A stretch of 10,021 nucleotides of DNA from Gammaproteobacteria bacterium (GTDB lineage Bacteria > Pseudomonadota > Gammaproteobacteria > Chromatiales > Chromatiaceae), in the NCBI GenBank assembly GCA_019136395.1, contig JAGVUH010000327.1, forward strand, positions 1 through 10,021, written 5' to 3'. A model generated the notes under the pieces. The model was not told the origin of the DNA, made no database searches, and saw nothing but the letters and a program-made list of their open reading frames with translations. The position numbers and the translations under genes are program-made. The first letter of the stretch is position 1, and each line of letters begins with the position of its first letter. Shown in pieces: positions 6,027 through 10,021 of the stretch.

Positions 6027-6129
6027 TCGGATCATGATTACCACGGCGCCAGAGCATAATGGGATGCTCGCCACCATGGATGGAGTCTTTACCCATTACC
6101 CGGAATTGAACGGACGCATCCTGACTTGA
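6025..6129 (+). pseudogene. VapC (PIN-domain toxin) C-terminal remnant, copy 1
   Basis: The frame beginning GAT CGG ATC (6025) reads DRIMITTAPEHNGMLATMDG and VFTHYPELNGRILT before a TGA at 6127-6129. This is the last ~34 residues of a PIN-domain toxin: DRxIxxTAxxH...LxTxDxxFxxYPEL is the typical C-terminal pattern holding one catalytic Asp. The rest of the toxin is absent and no start exists. The same remnant occurs at 8485-8589 and begins at the same codon, so both copies share the breakpoint. Confidence 0.72.
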
Positions 6130-6358
6130 GCGGACGGCCAGGTCCGGGTGAGCATCAACGGCGTCGACGTGTTACTGATCAAAGAGCAATCAGCCGCCAA
6201 TGAACGCAAAAATCGCAACTGAAAGAGATGTTTGAGCCCAGACCCGCCTTCACCAGGCAGGGGACAGGGCGGATCGACTCAAGCCGATGATTCGTCGCGT
6301 CCATTTACGTTCATGGGCGGCTGAACCACTCTGTCAGGGATATTCCAGCAGAGCCCGG
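6130..6358. other. Gap between VapC scar and DUF1028 gene; one short open remnant
   Basis: In frame with the VapC scar, 6130-6222 reads ADGQVRVSINGVDVLLIKEQ and then SAANERKNRN before TGA. It looks like coding sequence of some lost gene, since it is polar and beta-like, but I cannot name a family and there is no start codon with a ribosome-binding site. From 6223 to 6358 I see no gene, no terminator and no strong repeat. Confidence 0.4.
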
Positions 6359-7209
6359 TCATCGCGCCCGCAGCCAGAGCGCGTGTTTCACCCGCATATC
6401 CGCGAGCACCTCAAGATCGATCAGGTCGTCGTCGCGGATTCGTTCGTCGTAGTTCTCCCAGCCCATGAAATCCCGCAACGCGCCCAACAATCCCGCGTCG
6501 CACTGTCCGTCGGCGGCGCCCTGGTAGAAACCCCGGGTCCGGAGAATCTGCTGGAGTTCGCCAGCGATGGCGGGGTCGATCTTTACGAGTTGCGCGGGAT
6601 CGCTGCGAAAATAGGTCAGACGGCAGAGGGCGTACAACCGCTCCAGTTCATCGATCGGCCGCGCATGGTCGCAAACCGACAGGTCCACGAGACGATCGTC
6701 GAAACCGCCGTAACCGCCCCCGGCCCGCACCACCTTGAGCGCCGCCGACTGCTGCCCCCGCCGATCGCCGCCGTTGGCCTGCCCGGCCCGCAGGGCCGCC
6801 AGCAACCGCTCCGCCAACGACCCCGCGGTATTCTCAAACCCCTGTACCATGGACTCCACCACTTGCGGACCGCGCAATTCAGACCCTGCCGATCGCCGGC
6901 CCAGTCGAAGCAGTGGGCACCGGTAAAGCTGGCAGCCCGGCCCTGGGCATCGACGATGCCGACCTGACGATACGCACGCTGCGGGTCGCTGGCCGTCAAG
7001 ATCTCCAGCGCCTGCTGGGGCGTGGCACCGTTTTCCAGCAGGGCCAAGCCACGCGGACCAAAACCGGTATTGCAGTAGGATTGGGTCGCCACCGCCCCGA
7101 CCCCCGTCCGCGCAAACGGGATGGAGGCGCCGACATTGGGAAATTTGGATTGCACGGCCACTCCCAAGTCGCCGTTGGCGGGATCATAAGCAACGATGGA
7201 AAACGTCAT
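6359..7209 (-). pseudogene. DUF1028 protein gene with a frameshifting deletion
   Basis: The first reading frame starts at the ATG at 7209 (GAGG five bases upstream) with [38 protein letters not shown] and [10 protein letters not shown]. These are hallmarks of DUF1028, a family with an Ntn-hydrolase-like fold. It runs to FDWAGDRQG, where relatives continue roughly YAAQGNILAGPQVVEAM. Here only 11 bases (6872-6882) lie before [20 protein letters not shown] resumes in another frame; about 33 would be expected, so roughly 22 bases seem lost. The second frame then runs intact to 6359 and includes the C-terminal peptidoglycan-binding-like domain ([31 protein letters not shown]). Apart from this lesion the gene looks well preserved, so the break may be recent or a sequencing/assembly error. 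Its metabolic role is unknown. Confidence 0.88.
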
Positions 7210-7481
7210 GAAGCCTCTCATTAGCCCTTGTGTTGAGAGTATTGGCCATCCACGCACTCACACGGATAGGAAATCCAAGCCACCCTGAGCGCCCAGGTTG
7301 GCTCGGGAGAGGACGATAGCGGGGGCCGGATGGGTGGTCAATATCAACCAGCGGGGCTGACGGCCGTCGGGGGCGGGGCAGGCGCGCGCGTTGCGGGGTG
7401 CGGGGGCTCGCATCCGCGGTGCCGCGTGCCGCCGGGAGATGAGTGGGATCGCCCCGCTCCAGACCCTTGCCCGACATCGTG
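7210..7481. other. GC-rich gap between the DUF1028 start and the decarboxylase fragment
   Basis: Apart from the candidate reverse-strand promoter near 7313-7341, I see no gene here. The stretch 7360-7440 is very rich in G and C with short GC-alternating runs, which keeps several frames open without a recognisable product. The codons that should follow the decarboxylase fragment are not recognisable in any frame. Confidence 0.5.
7313..7341 (-). promoter_or_regulatory. Candidate sigma-70 promoter for the DUF1028 gene
   Basis: On the reverse strand TTGACC (7341-7336) and TATCGT (7318-7313) are spaced by exactly 17 bases. Five of six -35 bases and four of six -10 bases match consensus. It would give a leader of about 95 bases before the ATG at 7209. 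Confidence 0.45.
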
Positions 7482-7652
7482 TGGACTGCCCAGCTTCTTG
7501 GGGAAACTCCAGATATCCCAGCCACTGACAATCGGCGGGAAGCCGCCGAGATACAGGGCATGGGTATAGTTCCCCCGCTCCGCGCCGAACCGCACGGGGA
7601 TCACCTGGCCGCTCTCGGTATAGTCGCCGAACCCCGCACGGTCAGCGCTACT
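7482..7652 (-). pseudogene. Internal fragment of acetoacetate decarboxylase
   Basis: The reverse-strand frame reads [40 protein letters not shown] and [12 protein letters not shown]. This matches the middle of acetoacetate decarboxylase-family proteins: YxExGQVIPVxxxGxxGxYTHxMFLDxxPPIxxGRExWGFPKKLASP. The adjacent Lys-Lys pair includes the Schiff-base lysine of the family. Only about 57 residues are recognisable; the expected protein is about 245 residues or more. The 5' side of the gene stops at the boundary of the duplicated non-coding block (7647), so the duplication or insertion of that block probably cut the gene. After FPKKLGSP the frame decays. Two substitutions, GG for DD/DE and W for R/E, hint at loss of constraint. 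Confidence 0.75.
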
Positions 7653-7855
7653 GGCAGCCACAGCCTCTCCTGCTCCCCGCGCCCTCCCGGTGCGCTCAGA
7701 GGTTCCCCCCATCGGAGACAAGCGGTAGAGTACCCCCCATCCCCCGCCTTGACCCCGCTCAAGGTAGAACGGCGCCCCCAGCGCGATGGGCCGACGTTGG
7801 CCAGTCGTACCGGCCCCGCCGCCTCACCGTTCACATGGATTTACCTCCAGGACTG
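7647..7855. repeat. Duplicated non-coding block, copy 2
   Basis: This matches 4790-5001 in the same orientation. The near-palindrome GGCCGACGTTGGCC recurs at 7789-7802. CCTTGA (7747-7752) and TCAAGG (7759-7764) form a perfect six-base stem with a six-base loop. The block ends at GGACTG, after which 18 unrelated bases stand where copy 1 has the ~254-base restriction-fragment segment. Confidence 0.85.
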
Positions 7856-7873
7856 GCGTGCGGGCCTTCGGCA

Positions 7874-8258
7874 CCCACCGTTAAGAGGTCAACACCATGC
7901 CTGATCCCGTTGCTACTGACATTGCCGAGCCGGAACTGGATAGCGCCGCCCGTGCCGTGGTTGCGGCGACCGTCTCCGCCGTCAACCCCGATCAGGTCAT
8001 TCTGTTTGGCTCCCGAGCCCGCGGCGATGCTCAGGCGGATTCGGACATTGATCTGCTGGTCATCATGCCAGAACCTTTCACGGCCGCGCGCAGCAGGCAG
8101 GGCCAGTTGCGCCTGATCAGGCACGCGCTGCACGACTGCCGGCTGCCAGTGGATATCCTGCTGTATAGCCGCGATGAGGTGGATGTCTGGCGCGACTCTC
8201 CCAACCATGTCATTGGTCGTTCACTGCGCGAAGGAGTTGCCGTCTATGCAAGATCTTA
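7874..8258 (+). repeat. Duplicated MNT block, copy 2
   Basis: Matches 5256-5640, including the leader with AAGAGG, the full MNT gene and the AAGGAG and ATG of the former HEPN start. Homology ends at the MNT stop codon. Confidence 0.95.
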
Positions 8259-8259
8259 A
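7897..8259 (+). CDS. Minimal nucleotidyltransferase (MNT, MntA-like), copy 2, without HEPN
   Basis: At 120 residues this is 116/120 identical to the copy at 5279-5641, and the GSx10DxD motif (Gly38-Ser39...Asp50-Ile-Asp52) and Asp86 are unchanged. Seven of the 11 coding base differences are synonymous, which suggests the protein has been kept under selection since duplication or that the copies were homogenised. No HEPN gene follows; instead the next ORF is an AF2212-like antitoxin fused to the first codons of the old HEPN gene. It could still act on the HEPN made from copy 1, serve as extra antitoxin, or modify something else. The ribosome-binding site (AAGAGG) is the same as in copy 1. Confidence 0.94.
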   Translation: MPDPVATDIAEPELDSAARAVVAATVSAVNPDQVILFGSRARGDAQADSDIDLLVIMPEPFTAARSRQGQLRLIRHALHDCRLPVDILLYSRDEVDVWRDSPNHVIGRSLREGVAVYARS

Positions 8260-8473
8260 GAGCTACGAAGCCGTTTACCGCAAAGGGCACTTGCATTGGT
8301 TGCATGAACAGCCGCCTATCGATTCGGCGCCGGTCATTGTGACCATCCTGACCGAACATCCCGATTCCGCCAAGCGCCGTAGTCCACCGGCTTCACTCGC
8401 CGGCAAGGTCGACATTTTCGGTGACATTGTGTCCCCAATCGTGGACGAAGAGGATTGGGAATGTCTGAAATAA
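8246..8473 (+). CDS. AF2212/VapB-like antitoxin, chimeric N-terminus from HEPN gene
   Basis: The 75-residue frame starts at the HEPN start codon: MQDL comes from the HEPN gene, and from Lys5 on the sequence is unrelated to it. KSYEAVYRKGHLHWLHEQPP followed by VIVTILTE has the xYxxGxxxxL beta-hairpin pattern of small AF2212-like antitoxins that pair with PIN toxins; the C-terminal LAGKVDIFGDIVSPIVDEED plus WECLK resembles the toxin-binding tail of such proteins. The likely original start would have been an ATG directly before KSYEAV. Translation now depends on AAGGAG within the end of the MNT gene, nine bases before the ATG, so it is coupled to MNT copy 2. Its own toxin gene, which overlaps its end by 13 bases, is internally deleted. 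The family assignment is by pattern and is tentative. Confidence 0.72.
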   Translation: MQDLKSYEAVYRKGHLHWLHEQPPIDSAPVIVTILTEHPDSAKRRSPPASLAGKVDIFGDIVSPIVDEEDWECLK

Positions 8474-8589
8474 TCCTGCTGGTTGATTGGATCATCATTG
8501 CCACGGCCCTAGAGTAGGACGCGATGATCACCACCGTGGATGGAGTCTTTACCCATTATCCGGAATTGAACGGACGCATCCTGACTTGA
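8461..8589 (+). pseudogene. VapC (PIN toxin) gene with internal deletion, copy 2 scar
   Basis: An ATG at 8461 overlaps the antitoxin gene and reads MSEIILLVDWIIIATALE, then a TAG at 8515, then DAMITTVDGVFTHYPELNGR before a TGA at 8587. MSEIILLVD fits a VapC N-terminus (beta strand plus first catalytic Asp). WIIIATALE...FTHYPELNGR is the C-terminal end, parallel to the scar at 6025-6129. The roughly 90 central residues of a PIN domain are missing and a nonsense codon is present, so no toxin is made. The two scars match at about 85% of bases by eye from the GAT codon onward. Confidence 0.72.
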
Positions 8590-8621
8590 GGAGCAATGAT
8601 GGCCGCGAAGTTGAAGAGCAT

Positions 8622-9303
8622 GTGACGACGACTAAAAACGGCTTCTCGGCCAAGAGCCTTGAACGGACCCTCAGGACGCGGTATCGCGTGGCCTGGGGTC
8701 TGTTGAAACGCTTTCGGGTCGCGATGGTGCGCGCCGAACGCGCACCCCTGTCGGGTACCGTCGAAGTGGATGAAGCACTGGTCGGGGGTCAAGCATGATG
8801 GCAAGATAGGTCGTAGTGCAAAAAAAGCGATGGTTCTGTACGGCTTATAAATCAAGCAGCCTAAGGGCTATGGTCCTCAGGATGCGCCAGGTCGCCGATG
8901 CCTCGGACGTCAGCCTGCGTCCTTTCGTGTGCGATACGGTGGCCCCGGGATTCCACGTCCATACCGATGCCACTGGAGTGGTTACAGCCGGTTAGCTCAG
9001 AGCGGCTACGTCCATGAACGGACCATCATGAATACCTCCGACGATCCGGCGCATGTCGCCATGCCTGGTGTTCATCGCGTTGCCAGCTTGCTCAAGCGAT
9101 GGATTCTGGAAACCCACCAAGGCTCGGTGTCAGATGAGCACTTACAAGCTTATCTGGAAGAATTAAATTTCCGCTTTAATCGCCGTACCTCCAGCCGTCG
9201 AGGACTTGTCCTTTACCGCTTACTGGAACAGCACGCCGTGACAGACCAGGTAACCGAGAAGCATCTCATCCATGGCCATGACTGGCGGAAACACAAGATG
9301 TAG
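8622..9303 (+). mobile_element. Decayed IS1595-family (ISXO2-like) transposase
   Basis: The transposase can be followed across several frames. TKNGFSAKSLERTLRTRYRV, LSGTVEVDEALVGG (first catalytic Asp) lies in the frame ending at 8798. VKHDGKIGRSAKKAMVLYGL then stop (8848) then IKQPKGYG is shifted by one base at a G-run near 8784-8788. RMRQVADASDVSLRPFVCDT, APGFHVHTDA (second Asp) is in the third frame. WSGYSRLAQSGYVHERTIMN, HRVASLLKRWILETHQGSVS and LEELNFRFNRRTSSR return to the second frame and run to TAG at 9301. There are thus at least three frameshifts and one in-frame stop, and the N-terminal zinc-binding domain is missing. I could not identify terminal inverted repeats or a target duplication. 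The element is not active by itself. Confidence 0.88.
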
Positions 9304-9367
9304 TGCAGGAGGCTAACAGCCCACCCCTTTTTGTTATATTGGTTTAGTATACTTTTGTGAAATAAAG

Positions 9368-9967
9368 ATGTCTTACATACCAAAACGCACGCTAGTGATT
9401 ATTGCCATAGAAGTAATTGCCTTCGCTATGTCAGCAGCCCTTAGCTGTATTTGGATTTTGAATCCAAATGTGCTATATGAGCCATTCCTCGTTTTGACAG
9501 GGTTGATTTTCATCGCGACAGAAGCTTATCGGAGATACGAAGGACGATTATTCCATACCAAGAGTATTTTTCGCACCCCCTCCGAGCGAATACACCATCA
9601 CGATTCATTACGTCGGCAATTTGAAGAAGAGATACAGCGAGGTAGGCAAAATAAACTGCGCAAGGAAGTAATCATAAGAGATGTGAATCGCCTTGATGAC
9701 TATCCCAACTCAAAGCCAACAAAAGGTATTTCATCTTCGTTCAAAGTTGGTTTGCTCGACATCTATCACAAAGGCATTAAGGTTGGGCTGGGGTGGAAAA
9801 GCCTTGTAGACGAGCCACAAGGCCTCCGCAAAGTCAACTATAAATCCGGAGAATGTGCTCAACTGAATGCCATGCTTATTGGTGCGATTCCGTATGACTT
9901 TATCGTGTGGCGGAGTCCAATATCAATTGCAACACTTGTCAGTGAACAGCGCACGTGGGCTGATTAA
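9368..9967 (+). CDS. Unrecognised two-helix membrane protein, AT-rich gene
   Basis: The 199-residue protein has two hydrophobic helices, about residues 9-31 and 39-54, separated by a short LNPNVLYEP loop. A soluble, probably cytoplasmic domain follows: a basic/acidic helical stretch (RRQFEEEIQRGRQNKLRKEV, 82-101) and a mixed region with FKVGLLDIYHKGIKVGLGW. I do not recognise a named family. Two N-terminal helices followed by a cytosolic domain is a layout seen in several defence-linked membrane proteins, but many others share it. Base use is unlike the neighbours: two sampled 60-base rows have 35% and 43% GC, against 68% in a row of the kinase gene, which points to horizontal acquisition. 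The ATG at 9368 has only a weak AAATAAAG upstream. The last ~18 residues (RSPISIATLV...) read unlike the rest, so the C-terminus may be truncated or replaced. Confidence 0.7.
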   Translation: MSYIPKRTLVIIAIEVIAFAMSAALSCIWILNPNVLYEPFLVLTGLIFIATEAYRRYEGRLFHTKSIFRTPSERIHHHDSLRRQFEEEIQRGRQNKLRKEVIIRDVNRLDDYPNSKPTKGISSSFKVGLLDIYHKGIKVGLGWKSLVDEPQGLRKVNYKSGECAQLNAMLIGAIPYDFIVWRSPISIATLVSEQRTWAD

Positions 9968-10021
9968 GACGCTCCATCATGGCCCGGTAGACGCTGATGG
10001 GTGGAAAGTAGCCATGGATCG

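Noticed and set aside
6287..6967. Forward-strand 226-codon open frame
   Set aside because: Antisense to the DUF1028 gene; the reverse-strand readings show clear family motifs.
7443..7904. Forward-strand 153-codon open frame over the decarboxylase fragment and repeat block
   Set aside because: It bridges unrelated pieces of DNA of different origin, and its counterpart frame in copy 1 is not preserved.
8726..8746. GTGCGCG...CGCGCAC inverted repeat
   Set aside because: It falls within recognisable transposase codons (VRAERAP) and is readily explained by Arg/Ala codon use.
8784..8798. Programmed -1/+1 frameshift in the transposase at the G-run
   Set aside because: IS1595-type transposases are made from one frame, and this copy also has an in-frame stop and two more frameshifts, so decay is the simpler reading.
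1..10021. CRISPR array, tRNA or rRNA genes
   Set aside because: I saw no regularly spaced direct repeats, and no tRNA- or rRNA-like sequence on either strand.

Overview
The window looks like chromosomal DNA of a high-GC Gammaproteobacterium. A purple-sulfur-bacterium-like (Chromatiales) host is a guess from the gene repertoire and codon use, not a demonstration. The left 2.7 kb is ordinary core sequence: the end of a small membrane protein, an OmpA/glycine-zipper outer-membrane lipoprotein, a 50-residue exported peptide gene with its own promoter and strong terminator, and a PfkB-family (adenosine-kinase-like) sugar/nucleoside kinase.

From about 2.68 kb to the right end the window is an accessory region that has taken in and lost many defence and toxin-antitoxin (TA) genes. 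In order it holds: a Phd/YefM antitoxin whose toxin is cut down to a few codons; an intact AlbA_2/HATPase_c_4 (Schlafen-like) protein behind an inverted repeat; a DUF1016/YhcG nuclease fragment; the first ~60 codons of a type III-like restriction helicase; an intact minimal nucleotidyltransferase (MNT) - HEPN pair; a VapC (PIN) C-terminal scar; a DUF1028 gene broken by a small deletion; an acetoacetate decarboxylase fragment; a second MNT gene, now followed by an AF2212/VapB-like antitoxin instead of HEPN; a second, internally deleted VapC scar; a decayed IS1595-type transposase; and an AT-rich gene for a two-helix membrane protein.

The central structure is a duplication. Three blocks recur in the same order at 4.79-6.13 kb and 7.65-8.59 kb: a ~210 bp non-coding block, the MNT gene, and the VapC C-terminal scar. 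What lies between the blocks differs. Copy 1 carries the restriction fragment and HEPN; copy 2 carries neither, and an antitoxin ORF has been joined to the first four codons of the HEPN gene, so it uses the ribosome-binding site inside MNT. This looks like a cassette locus in which MNT stays fixed while its downstream partner is exchanged. The net result is three antitoxin-type genes (YefM, MNT copy 2, AF2212-like) without their toxins, beside one complete MNT-HEPN pair.

All family names come from reading motifs by eye; no database search was run.
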